Shown here one piece after another: positions 49,735-62,700 of a stretch of DNA of 64,000 nt. The notes beneath the pieces were generated by a model that worked only from the letters and a program-made list of their open reading frames with translations, was not told the DNA's origin and did not search any database. The stretch is from assembly GCA_022749755.1 (NCBI GenBank), contig CM040440.1, forward strand, positions 6,807,269 to 6,871,268, given 5' to 3'. The stretch comes from Azadirachta indica (Eukaryota > Streptophyta > Magnoliopsida > Sapindales > Meliaceae). The position numbers and the translations under genes are program-made. The stretch's first letter is position 1. Each line of letters starts with the position of its first letter.

Positions 49735-51705
49735 ATGGAGGCTCGACGTCTTTTCTTCGATTCCTCAGCTATCCACGGGAACATGTTGTTCCTTGGAAAC
49801 GGTGATCCCACTTTTCGAGGTAATTTCCCTTTTTTTGGCTGCAAACAAAATACTCTTTTTCTCTTCCAAGATGGAAGGGAAAGGTTAGATTTTGGCAAAT
49901 ACGATGTATATATACGTCACCTGCATATATTGACGTACTGACTACTGATGGATTGAGTTGTTAATTGTATTTGAAGGAGCAAGATCAATGATGAACATGG
50001 AAGAAACCTCGAAGAGGCGACTTTTTTTCAGCTCATCGCCGGATGACTTGTTCGACGACGGCTATTATGACGAACAGTTGCCGGAGAAAAAGCGTCGTCT
50101 GACTCCGGAGCAGGTTGATAGACGAATCTACATATATTTCCCGGTTCACATAATTATATTCTTTAAAGATTAAGTCTTATCAGCATCGAGTTCGTTTCAT
50201 TTCTACTCTCTTTCAAGACAGAATCAAACTTTAATTACGTAGAAAGCTGTAGAAAACAGAACTGAATCGCTATAATATGATTTTTTATTTTCTTTTCTTA
50301 AGTAATGCCCTGTTTGGCTAGTGAGAAAGTTAAGACTAAGGAATAAGAGAATTTAAAAAGGCTTGAGCACTAGATTTTTTCTGCAGCTTAGTTGACCTAA
50401 AACTTAATATAAAATAAAATTTGGGATATTTTTGTTTCTGCTGATGCTGTCTGTGTCAACAACTAATCGAAAGGATGCAACAATTATTTAAGAAGAAGGA
50501 AATCTCATAATTTGATGATGGATGTGTAGATACTTTCTTCTGACTTTTTCTTAATTAATTTAGGTGCATCTGTTGGAGAAAAGCTTTGAGGCAGAGAACA
50601 AATTGGAGCCGGAACGAAAAGCCCAGTTGGCCAAGAAGCTGGGATTGCAACCGAGACAGCTGGCCGTGTGGTTCCAGAACCGCCGGGCACGGTGGAAGAC
50701 AAAGCAACTCGAAAGGGATTATGATGTCCTCAAATCTTCATATGATGCTCTTCTTTCTAACTATGAGGCTGTTGTCAAGGAGAATGAAAAGCTCAAATCT
50801 GAGGTAATTATAATAATAATAATAATTATTATTATAATATTTAATTAAATTCACAGTAACAATTAATTGTTTCATTTCAAAACTCGAAAGGGATTTTTTG
50901 AGTAAAATATCTTATTGTTGTCAGATTGATTGAAACATGCTTGTATTGGGACATATTGGGACATGTCTATGAATATGAGAATCAACCTTGAAGGCATTGA
51001 AGAGACGCTTTTTATCAGATTATATATTATAGCATATGTTTTAAACCCCACATTGATCTAATAAAAGATAGTTCAAAGAAGTCATACAAAGCCGAATATA
51101 CCTTCCTACATATGATGCCCAATACTCTGACGCTTTCCCTCTATGTCCCAGCACATCAAGAAGAGAAAAAAAATATATATTAATTTAATCAACGTTTTGT
51201 TTTTATTTGCAAATATTCTTTGACGTGTATTCTACTAACACTGTGATCTATTCACAATAACAGTGAGCTTAACACTAATTTTATTGTACATATTAATTAA
51301 TAATTTATTAATCCAATTGCAACTACTGCACTCTAGGTGGTCTCCTTAACCGAGAAACTTCAGGCTAAGGAAGAGAATAAAGAATCGAAATCAAGCAAAA
51401 AAACTGAGCCCCTGCTGGAAGATATTGCGAATCTATGTGGCCTCCAATTCGGCAACAAGATTGAGGATCGATTGAGTTCTGGCAGTGGTGGAAGTGCAGT
51501 GGTTGATGAAGATGGTCCGCAGCTGGTGGTGGACAGTGGTGATTCATATTTTGGTTGCATGGGGCCGGTGGACGGCATCCAATCAGAGGAGGACGACGGC
51601 AGTGAAGATGGCCGGAGTTATTTCTCCGATGTGTTGGTGGCGGCAGCAGACCATGTTGATCAGCAACATGAGGAGGAGGCTCTGGGCTGGTGGGTTTGGT
51701 CATAA
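49735..51705 (+). CDS. HAT5: HD-Zip class I transcription factor HAT5/ATHB-1
   Basis: Four exons, 276 codons: 49735-49819, 49977-50113, 50564-50803, 51337-51705. The N-terminus [20 protein letters not shown] and [17 protein letters not shown] is typical of HAT5. The homeodomain spans roughly residues 70-127 ([17 protein letters not shown] to [12 protein letters not shown]) with recognition helix Trp, Phe, Gln, Asn and Arg intact. A leucine zipper follows at once, with heptad Leu/Val positions from [16 protein letters not shown] to VVSLTEKLQ. The acidic tail contains [18 protein letters not shown] and ends GWWVWS, as in ATHB-1. HD-Zip I factors bind CAAT(A/T)ATTG as dimers; ATHB-1 affects leaf cell and hypocotyl growth. 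In RQLAVWF, Leu replaces the usual Val at homeodomain position 45. The gene is tail-to-tail with the MBD9-like gene. Confidence 0.95.
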
Positions 51706-53793
51706 TTTAATTTCAACTTGTTATTGTTAATGTGTACTGATGCATAGCTTATGACTATAGTTTGTTTCAATTCAAAGACTATACGTACGCTACACTAGTA
51801 TTGTATGGATTTGAAAAGGAAAAAAGTCAAAAAATAAATGTGACGGGTAAGAAGTCCTTAGCATGGCGGCTAGGTTGGCTGTGGCTGTAGCCTGTATCGG
51901 GCTTTGGTATGAACCGAATAAAATGTGTGTTTTGGTCAATGACTCGTGATGTAGTACACAGCGTATTTCATTTACTTGAAGAATTGTCTTTTTCTATTGA
52001 AAAATGAAAACAAATCCTGCTTATAAAGTTCAATGCAGATTTGCTATATCTTAACGATATACAACTACGAAAATTGGACTTAAATAACTCTGTTTGCTAC
52101 ATTAATTACAGGATAAAACTGTAATACAAACGGTAGTATCCTAGCTAATATGTATATACCAAAAGCTTTCACGTATTGAATAACAGTGTTTATTATGGTA
52201 GTTATGTATGAATAAATATGTACAGTGTTTTGTCAGTGTCATTCTTTTCGTTTGACAATATAGAATTATAGATGGATGATAATATATAGTTGCTGGCCTC
52301 AACAACATTAACATAAAATCAATTATATTATGACTTTCATTCGGTTGAGAATGAGAAGAACTTGTGGAGTAATATTGTCCACACCCATGGGTATTAGTTG
52401 AAGCCCACGTCACCTAACCACTTAACAACTTGCAATAAACTTTACCGTTCTTTCATTCCAACTCCTTTAGTCTCTACGACTATACCTCTTCTTTTTCTTT
52501 TTTATTATTATTTTTTTTTTATGGGTTCCTTTGTCCTAACCTTTCATTCCACATTTCTTCATAGCATATAACCACTCAGCTTATATTCCCAATTTTGTAG
52601 TCTTTTGAGGTGTTTTTTTTAATATTACATGTTATATTACAATTTATTAATATTATATTAAAAATTTACGAGAGTTTTAAGATTTGATTTGAGTAAAATA
52701 TAGCATCGCCTTGGATATGTGTACTCCATTTTAGGCTATGTCTGCCACACCCATGGACTTGCAGTCTGTACTGAAGAGAAGCACATCCATCAGCCTCCTC
52801 ATTCTCGGGGAGAGGAAGGAGAAATTTGACCACTTAAAATTCATATCTCCTAGCTCAATCCCTCTGTGCTATTGACATTTGCATCTAGCACAACTAAAAA
52901 GTCACCGACTTCACATTACATCAAAGTTTTAATTAATTTGTTGTCACCGGTCCAATCTACAAGGAAATATGAAGCAAAAGCTAAACCATTCATAAGCAAC
53001 GAACAGACTGTAGAATCCCGAGAAAAAGGCAGCTGATGCTTGTTCTCTTCTCTGCGGCTGCCCAATAGCTGTTCGGTCACGTTGGTTAACAGCATCGAGT
53101 TAGAAGCCAAGAACTAAGATGCGTAAACAGCATTAAAAAGCTTGCATACTAACCAACTTCAGACAAACATAAAAACGAATGAATTTTCATTCCCTGCTAT
53201 ACTATTATAAGTTCAATTATCACTAAATTAACAAAACCAAGAGATTAATTAAAGAATGAAATATTGCTACAGATGCTCAGATTTGACACTTCTCTTTCTT
53301 TTTCTCCTTTTTCTTTTTTACACTAATTCATTTAGTATATGTATATATCTGCTATTTCAAGAAAAGTGGCCTTCCATTTCAATATTCTTTCCAAAAGCAG
53401 TTCTAAATAGTCGAGCAAAAATCAGCCCAAAACTGGAAGCATTCTCATTCTCATTCCCATTCCCATTCCCATTCCCATTGAGCCGCTGGCTCAAGTGCAC
53501 ATAACCCTCAGAGAAGGCAACTTTGGGAACTCTGCTTCCAAATCCAAGTTAGCATATTTGTCAACGTTATATATACAAGGACCTGATGCAGCATCAGCAG
53601 TGGCAACCTAGCCTTCTGTATCCAATTTCTTCATGAAAAAATTGACCAGCGGAACTGCACAATGTGGCCCCAATCATAGGATTACTTATCCATTTTTACA
53701 ACATGTCCATACTGCCAAATTTTGTTGGGATCAACAAGGTCTGGATTGAATTTCCATGTTCTGCATAACTTGAAATGCTACTTGATCCCCAAA
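51706..53793. other. Spacer between convergent HAT5 and MBD9-like genes
   Basis: This contains the HAT5 3' UTR (from 51706) and the MBD9-like 3' UTR (up to 53793), with an AT-rich middle. A (CATTCC)n-like hexamer tract lies at 53438-53480 in the likely MBD9-like 3' UTR. The segment 52.90-53.12 kb is less AT-rich and could be an extra transcribed piece; its 64-codon minus-strand frame has no recognisable domain. Confidence 0.45.
53438..53480 (+). repeat. (CATTCC)n hexamer tract
   Basis: Two CATTCT units followed by about four CATTCC units, just downstream of the MBD9-like stop codon and probably inside its 3' UTR. Confidence 0.85.
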
Positions 53794-56700
53794 TCAACCC
53801 TCTGGCTCTTTACGTTTCCTGTTCGACTTCCGGCTTACCTTGAACTTTTCAACCAATTCCACACTGGACAGTGGCTTGCGCTCTGGTACGCTGTCAGGCT
53901 TTGGATTGTCAACTGGATCTAAATTTGAGAAGGACTTCTCATAAATAATGGCAGCATCAAGGGAGTATATACGCAAGGCTAAAGAAGACATGGTGGAAGT
54001 CTTTGCTGCTGCTGAGAGCGATGACCAATACCACCATTCATTCCTCAGGTACTCCGTCTTAATCATGTCTTCCAATATGATTGTTGACTGGACCATCTGA
54101 AATAATATAATAAAAATAATAAAACAAGATGAAAACTTTACTAGAAATATTACCAAGCCCATGCATTAGAAGGATATATAAATAATTATGGATGTTCATT
54201 AATAATCTCAAAAACGAACAAATACTACGCTCAAACAACACAAAAGGAAGAAAAAGGAAGAGAAATAATCTTAAAATTAAAAATATTTAAGAAATAAAGA
54301 TGTTAACAACTAAATCATTTTTAATTAATTAATACCAATTTTCTAATGTCGAAGTACTGGTTACAAGGCTAACTTGGTCTAACCAGTCTATGCAGCAGTT
54401 AATAGTTATATCCTAATCATGTGCACATGTACAAACCATTCCAACCATGTTTGAATGAAAAACCAATTTAACTATGGCCCCTCTCCTCCCAAAATGACAA
54501 AAAAATAGGAGGGAGGAGTGGGCACAAATGTATACCCTGCAATGTGGATTTTAGATTGTGGTCTGAACACCAACTCTATGGTTAGAAATTTGCGTGTTTC
54601 CAATTGAAATGAAAGCAATACTAAAAAGCCTCAGACATGAAAAGAAGAGCATCATATAAGTAAAAACTTTTAGAAAGAACATAAAATTTCCTTCTAATCA
54701 TAAAAAATTTCAGAAGGCAAATCTAAATATGCTCTGAGGCACCAATTAACCAAGACAGCGAAGAATGACCAAGGAAATGAAATTAACCTCGTATATTGTC
54801 CCTGCAGATTTAACAAATGCACGCCAGGCCCACCTCCTTTCCATGTGTGCCTTTGAAGGTCTCAAAGCTTCTTCAGGGAGTGCAGCTTCAATATCAAGCA
54901 AATTAATCTTGAGTCGCCTATTTATCTGTGACATTCTACCAATTAATGGCCTCAATGAAGACTGAGGAACTACACAACAGTGACTGACCCCCACTTTTGG
55001 AAAATGACTATGTAAAGAGGATTTTTTATCTCTTTGTTCAGAACATCCCAAGGCTGGTTTTTTACTTTTTAGTACTTCGTGTATCCCATTTGGAGCAGAT
55101 TTTCTCGAAGCAATATCGGTCATGCTGTTGTTTCCAGCATTAGTCTCACCCTGGTTTCCTTCAGAAGATAACAGTGTCTCAGCAGTCAACTGACCACCTC
55201 GAATGCCTACCTCTTTCTGAGGAGAAATTAACATTAGTGTAGAGTCACTGAGATAAGGGGATACAGATGGAATAAATGAAGGGATCCCATTTGAACCAAG
55301 AAGACCAATCCCCTGTACCAACTCTTTGTTAGAATCTTTTGTCATAAACTTGCAACTTATTTCCTTCAAGTCAAAAGGACAACCTTCATTTTGAAATTTG
55401 ATCAATCTGGAGGACATCTCAGAGCACCCACTTTTAGAAGTTTCAGTAATGTCCATATCAGTAGTGCCTGCTTCCCAGGGTGTAGCAGATTTCATATTTC
55501 CTTTCCCTTTCACAGAATTAGTTGCTTCTTTAGTCTTCTCAGAGGCTGGTGGAGCCGAATTACACTTGTCATTATGTTCCTCAAATTCATGATTGGTGGA
55601 AAAAGTTCTGTGGCAAGAAAGGCAATGGTTTCTGGAAGGCCAGTTAGGCTCCAAACATTCACAATGATACATTTTCTCTTGACTAGTCACCCTTGCCCCT
55701 TTTCCTCCCCTCTTCACGATTTCAGAGCTTTCTGACTCAAAACAAGTACCATACTTCTTCTCCAACAATCTGGCCGCCTTTGTAACAAGACAATTAGAAT
55801 ATACAGTTTTATCACAGTTTGTAGGTGTAGACAAAGCACTTGGGCAGTCATTCCCAGTTTGCTTTTTCATTTGTTGAGAATCCTGGAATCTTAATTTTTT
55901 CCAGTGAAGTATAGCCTCTTTCAGTTCTCTTTCTTTTGGGACATTATCCCTCAACCAATGAGCAATTTCTTCAATTTCTGCATCTGTTTCATAAAAAACC
56001 CATTGTGAACTTACAGCCATAGCAGCATTGGGATCATACTGAAACGGACAACAAGCTTTTGAGCCCTCTGAAGTCGAGCAAGCATCCGATCCTGATGAAG
56101 TAGAGTTCTTTGAAATTGAGCCTTTATCCACTGGGTCTTGGGAATCCAGAATTTTTCTTCTCTGCTGCAATGCAGGACTCCCATCAACAATAACCCGAGG
56201 ATGCATGCCACGCATAGCTGAAATCCAATACAATCGACCACCAGAATCAGTGCCCAAGAACTCCCTACGCACAGATAGCTTTAAAAGCTGTTGTTCTAAG
56301 GTGGTAATGGACTCCTGCAGAAGAAGCATGTCATTCTTGATGTTGCTCAACTCAAGGGTGTAAGCTTGTGACTCATTTGTGGCAACAGTACCCATATCCT
56401 CAGCAGCAATAAAGCCCATCATTTCAGAGGGATTTGAAGGTGATGACTGAGTAGCAGCATTCCTAGCCATCTCCGGAAAGTTATCTTGCAAACAGATTTC
56501 TCCACTCAAGTTATCAATTTCCTGAGGCAAAGAATTTGCTAAAGGTATTTTACTGTTGTCTCCATAAGGCTCTTCTGTTTGAGGTTCACTATTTGTGAAA
56601 TTCATACATTGGGTAATACAATCACAATTCTTCTCTGAATAAATGACAGATGGGTGTTCATTGGAACCATTGAGCCCAGATTCCACTAGACCACTCTCTC

Positions 56701-59700
56701 GTGTAGGTACATCATCAGAGCAATTACTTCTACTGCTTGAGTTTTGTGGTTGTCTTGCACATTTACCATTGTTTCTAGGAGCAGTAGCGGGCCCTTCTTT
56801 CACACCAACTTCTCCAACAGTATTTGACATACTTGCATCTACCTTTGCAGCTTTTGCAACCACAATTTCTTCCCTGGACTTTAAGTTTTTCAATTCTACA
56901 GAAACAGAACGCAATTTCTGCTGCAGTTCAGCTGTTGCTTCAGCGCACTGCTCAAGGTGTTGACGAAGGAGAGCTGAGTTAAGTAACTCATCACATAAAA
57001 ACTTAAGGAGGAAAGTTCTCTGCATAAAAGAAATACATGAATAATCAAAAAAAAGGAGCTTTATTAGCTAGACTTTAAAAATAGGAAACAAATGGAAAGT
57101 TCAACCATAAACTTCATTATAAACTAATTTTGCATTAAGAAATCCCATCTGAATTGGCAAGTTCCGAATCCAAATCTTGCCAAATAACAGTGAATGTCAT
57201 CCACCTTTTACAAAAATATTTGCAACTGTCCAATTATTTTTTTCCAATGCAACAAGAAACTACAAGAGTGACAAAATAGCATATAAGACACTATTTCCAA
57301 CTGAACAACAAACAGAAATTCCCAGATCACAGAAACGAACATTGTAAATCAAGGTGGAAGAAAAAGTAATTAATATGTTATGCCATACATAAAAGTTCAA
57401 AGCAACAGCAGAAACGCAATGTCAATGTAAAACTCGTATGGTAGTTCACACACCATACATGTGTTTAGTTTGCATACAAATGAGACTGCAATCAATAATT
57501 ATTTGTCAACTTAGAGTTTATGCACATGCTTTAAATTATAAGCAAATGCTAGCTAGCCGCCAGCCCAGTTGATAACAAATCATGCAACCCATAGAAAATG
57601 CAGTTCAAAATTGTCAACAAGTGTAAAGACAAGAACAGATAACAAGAAGGATGAACAAGCAAACCTCATCTACGCTAAACTCCCAATACTCTTTTTCTTC
57701 CATGACAGATGTTAGATGCTTGAGTGCTTCCAAGTACAAACGAGTGATTTCTCCCTGATATTTTTTTCCTTTACGTCCACTACCAACTTGAGAATATTCT
57801 GATGCATCCTGAATCACACGGCTACCCGTAACACAAGATGGACAATACCAATTTCCTTCAGGAATCCTTGCAAGTGGAGGGTCCAAGCAATAAGTATGGT
57901 ACTCAGCATCACAAGTATCACATAGAAGAACACTGTCATCATCTTTATCTACCCCACAAACTTTGCAAACTCCTTCATCCCAAGGAGCTTTCGGGATCTC
58001 ACTAGTTTGAGCAAGAATGTCATTTATTTCTTTCTTTGTTTCTTTACTTAAGCACTCCAATTTTGCATAACCCACAAGCTTCTGAACTAAGGTCACAACC
58101 TGCGTCACAAATAAGTATTAAACCTGTACACTAGTAAAGACAATGAATAAGACCAATGAGCAGTGAGCAGCCAGAGCTAAAGAGCATAAAGTGTTTTCCA
58201 ATTTATATACATATAACAGTAAAAATATAATCCATAATGTTTGAATATATTTCCTGTTTATTTATCAGAGTATAAAATTGCATAGCTTTTAAGAGCTTTT
58301 TGTTTTTGTTTATTTAAATTTTTCTCGTCAAAAATTTCACTATCTTCTGAAATCTGTAATATTTTACCGACGTTTCAACCCTGAGCAACCATTTGCAAAT
58401 TCTTAACTCTACCACTCACTTTTAGCAATCAGTTGCTAATCCATCAAGTCACACGTGCTTACTACAGTCCTGTGAGTGATCATTACAAGGCCCTTATATT
58501 CCATGTCAAGCCCCAGGTGAATGACAATAAAGCTTTGAAATACGGAAATCATACTTTACTCAATCACTTGCCCCAAAAATAGTTCCGTAAAATGTTTAAG
58601 GAAATAGATAAGAGGGAATTGGTAACTAAAGTTTGTATTCACCATGTATTAGATATCTGTGTCTGTGTCTATACTTCTTTTGCATTATTGGAGGATTCAT
58701 CCATTAAACAAATTGGTGGAGGTGTAGGTAATGCACCAAACAAGATGAACTTATGTTCCAGTCAACAACAATGACAGCTTCAATAGATGGGTGGGACTGG
58801 GGGAAGAGAAGGAGAGAGATACAGACCTCGTTTGCATACAATGACTCAAAGTTTTGGGATAATTTTTCAGCCAATTCAACAAAATCAGGCTGATCTCCAT
58901 ACGCTGTGCGTACATTATTCCATAACTGCCACATGAAAGCTACAATCAATTCATTTTACAGGCCAACATATCCACAAAAGTTATGAAAACAACATAGATC
59001 TGTAAAATGCAATAGCATAGACAAGTCTGGCATCATAACAAAACAGTTGCAATTAAGGCAAGAATCAGAAACATACACAGAAACCTGCAAAACTAGAGCA
59101 GCATAAAGAAGTCTAGCGTGATTTAGTACCAACTAGAAGATGAGACAGTCTGATGAGGAACATATAATATTACACATTTAACATAATTTCAGAACAACCT
59201 CAAAAACTTTTTTTGGACTAAATGTGATTTGAAACCAGCTATAAAATTTATGTCAATCAAACCAACTATCAGTCACTGACAAAAAAGAGTTTACCATCTG
59301 ATTAACAAATTAACAGTCTCAACAATGGCATGAATCAAGAATCCACATTACCCCATCACAATGGTAAGTAAGATATGTGGCCAGCAAATTACATGGAAAA
59401 AGATGGAACACAAATACAACATACTTTTGTGCATTCTGAACCATAGATATTAATTCTTTAGGCTCTTAGATTTAGAAAGAACATAACTTCGGAACAAAAC
59501 TTGTGTATCAAGTCACTGAAAATGTAACTCAAATAACAACAATGAGAAATCATATATTACATTCCTGATCCAAAAAATTATATGACTCCTTGCCATATAT
59601 TCATCAGTATCTACATATTCATTAGCATTGAAGAAATATTATTTTGTCAGCAATCTTCCTTAATGTTAAGAAAATCATTCACATTGCTGAACAATTAAAT

Positions 59701-62700
59701 TCAGTCTTCATATATGATCATGCAATCAAGTCTGCAGTCCAACTTACACCCTTCTTTTCTATAAGTGCAAGCTACAGGGTATTGTAACCCATGCAAACAG
59801 GAACTCACAGGAAATCTAGCATAATGCACTGAAAAACTTTGAGAAGTCAAAAGCAAAGGGAAAACCATAATCAGACCTCCCGAACATCCTCAAGAAAAGC
59901 ATCATGTGATCCATCATAAGCCCCAACAGCCAACCTCAAATCAATAGTCCTGAAATCGAGAGGTCGAGATATCATGGCAGGAGATCCAAGAAATCCCTCA
60001 TCGTCATTGTCAGTAGAACTCAATAGTTTTCTTCCAAGTAAATTGCAAAAAACTTTTGCATCATCTGCAGCAGCAGCATGACGTAATACTATACGACATT
60101 GCTTCATAATGATATCAGATAAAGATATGAAAGTCTTCTTCTTACGTCCCTTCTCAGAATTTTGAGGCAACCTTTGCTTCTGAACATCTGCTAGCACCGA
60201 AAGAACAGCTTTCTGTATTGGATCAACCGTTACACAACTCAGGATCAAGCTTACTGGGATAATTATTAGATAAATGACTCAAAAATGATAGAAGCAAGAA
60301 AAACAGAATAATTAACAGCAGATACAAACAAATAGAAAGCAAAACAACCATTAAAGAGATAACTCTGACCTCAGATATTAATTTCAGACTTAAACTCTAC
60401 AATATAGCGACATTTCTTTAAGATAATGAGATTAATGATAGAAACTAAAGGAAAACAGCATTGAAAACACAAAACAAATTCTAATTAAGACCGATAACCT
60501 CTATACACATTCATGAGCAAGAGACAGGTTGGAAGGAAAGGCTGCACGCACAAAACCTAGGACGAACAAATGTGGCTCCCTAGGTGGGCTGGGAGCTGCA
60601 AAAGCATCCATATCACAATGGCACACAGAGTTCTCAAATTTTATACATTCAAAATGAATTCAACTTATGCACACCCGCACAGACAGTGAGACACGGAGAT
60701 AGAGAGAAGGCAAGGGAGAGACAACATAGTGATCAAGACCAAAGCATAGTATACACATCAAAGCACAAAACAAAAGTAAATCAAAATAGGCACTTCCCAA
60801 CAAACTCTTATTCAAAATGCACAGAAGAAAACGTTTACAGCAAATAGCACCTTTGTTGGTCCTGAGGCATTGCCCTTGTAAACTTCCTTACTGATTGAGT
60901 GTTCTAATATTTTTTTGGCCCAATCTGGTGGATCTTTTGCCAGAGCATCATAAACACACTTTCTGATTCTGGTTCCCACATTTGTTGGTAGCTTCCTAAC
61001 AGGTTCCAGCACCTTTGCCCACTCTGGTAGGGTACCCTCACTCACAATATTCTTTTCACAAGACCCAAATGCATCAGACTCCTCATCTTCAATAGTAAGT
61101 GCATCATTTTCTCTGTTCAAAGAACCAAAAATTTTCTTTGTAGCCTCTGCAAGCAACTGTAGATTATATAGTTGAAGCATCAGTACACAATCTCATTCCT
61201 TTTTTTTTTTCTCACTATCTTTTTTTTTTCTTAATTTCTGGGTCAACAGGAAAGAACCAAAACCACAAATGGAGTATAAATGCACCATACATCAGGATCA
61301 AAAATAAAAGTTAAACAAAAGACTTATCTTATGCAACTAACCACAACCCCAAATGATAAAAATGAAGCAAAAAAAAAAAAAACTTCTTCACACAATTATT
61401 TTAGTAAATAATAAACATCTAGAAGGAAAAAAACGGCCCAAGAGAGAGAGAAAGGAGGATGGAAGCAACCAATTGCAAAAGCAAATCCCTATTAGACAAT
61501 TGCACGTTGGTCAGGCTGTGAAATGCATATCTGGTTTAAAGAAAAATGAAACCTTTTTCTCGATAAGAAACTTAAATAATAATTAAAAGATCTTTCACTG
61601 CACAGATTTATCTTTTTTCATTCTATTTGAAGGGAGATCTGAATTAGTTTTTATCAAAAAGTTGGTTTGTGAAGGGAGCTAGTGTCTAGGTATAATTTAT
61701 TTGTTAAAAAGAACTTTGAAATTGAATATCTGCGACTAACATCTCATAGTGATGCTTTTATAGCCAAGTTAATAATAATGATTTTCATTATACAACTAAA
61801 TTGCAGTACCCTAAGCACCACTATTGAGTTAAAAGAAACAAGGCAATTTTACCACGGCATCTGCTTCCATTGCAGCCACTCCAGCAAGAGAGCCACAGAG
61901 CATTCCACCATCACCTTGTAAGCAACGAAAAACTTTACCACTTTCACGAGAAGTAACCTCTGGGGAGTCAAGGATACCATCCATGGATAAGACAGATAAG
62001 ACATATCTACGAGCTAATTCTGGCCAAGTCAGTTCATTAATTGGAAGCATATAGAGCTTTCCTCTTTTATGAGGGATTGAGCCTTCTGAATCTTTCTTCC
62101 TTCCTCGTCTTGGTTTTGATTCTCCAGAATCATAATTTGGATCAACAAGTGCAGCAACCTTGGATTGCAGCTCACCTATTAGCACTTCCAACAGTGAGCT
62201 GTGAGCCTTTGTCAAAACCACACCAGAGCATCTGCTGTCACCAATAGATGCTAGTCCAAATTGAGATGCTTCCTTTGTCGCTCCAGTTTCCATCTGTATA
62301 AACGCATGTGGGAAATAAGCTTCATTGCTTGCAGATAACATTTGTCCACCTATAAGAATACTTTGGTGTAAGCTTGAGGGTTCAATTCCCTGGATTTTCT
62401 TTTCACATTTTTCAGGAGTACTTGAGTCATCAATCCAAGGGTTGATAAGTTCCTCTTCAAGTTCCTCCAATGAAAAAGGTTCCTCCACACCCAAAACTTC
62501 ATGAAAACGCCATAAAAACTCCCATACCTGAATAGAGAAAGAGAATATAAGGCCTTGAATTCCCGCAACTCAGAGGCAGTACCCCAGAAAGCACAAATAT
62601 GCTCTTTCAATAAACGACAACACTTAGATTACAGGGACATACCTGATAAAAGTCGCCAACAATCTGAAGAGGAAACCTTGAGCACAACGCTTTACCCAGA

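Noticed and set aside
51360..51703. Antisense ORFs of 72 and 112 codons in the last HAT5 exon
   Set aside because: They are shadows of the real coding strand.
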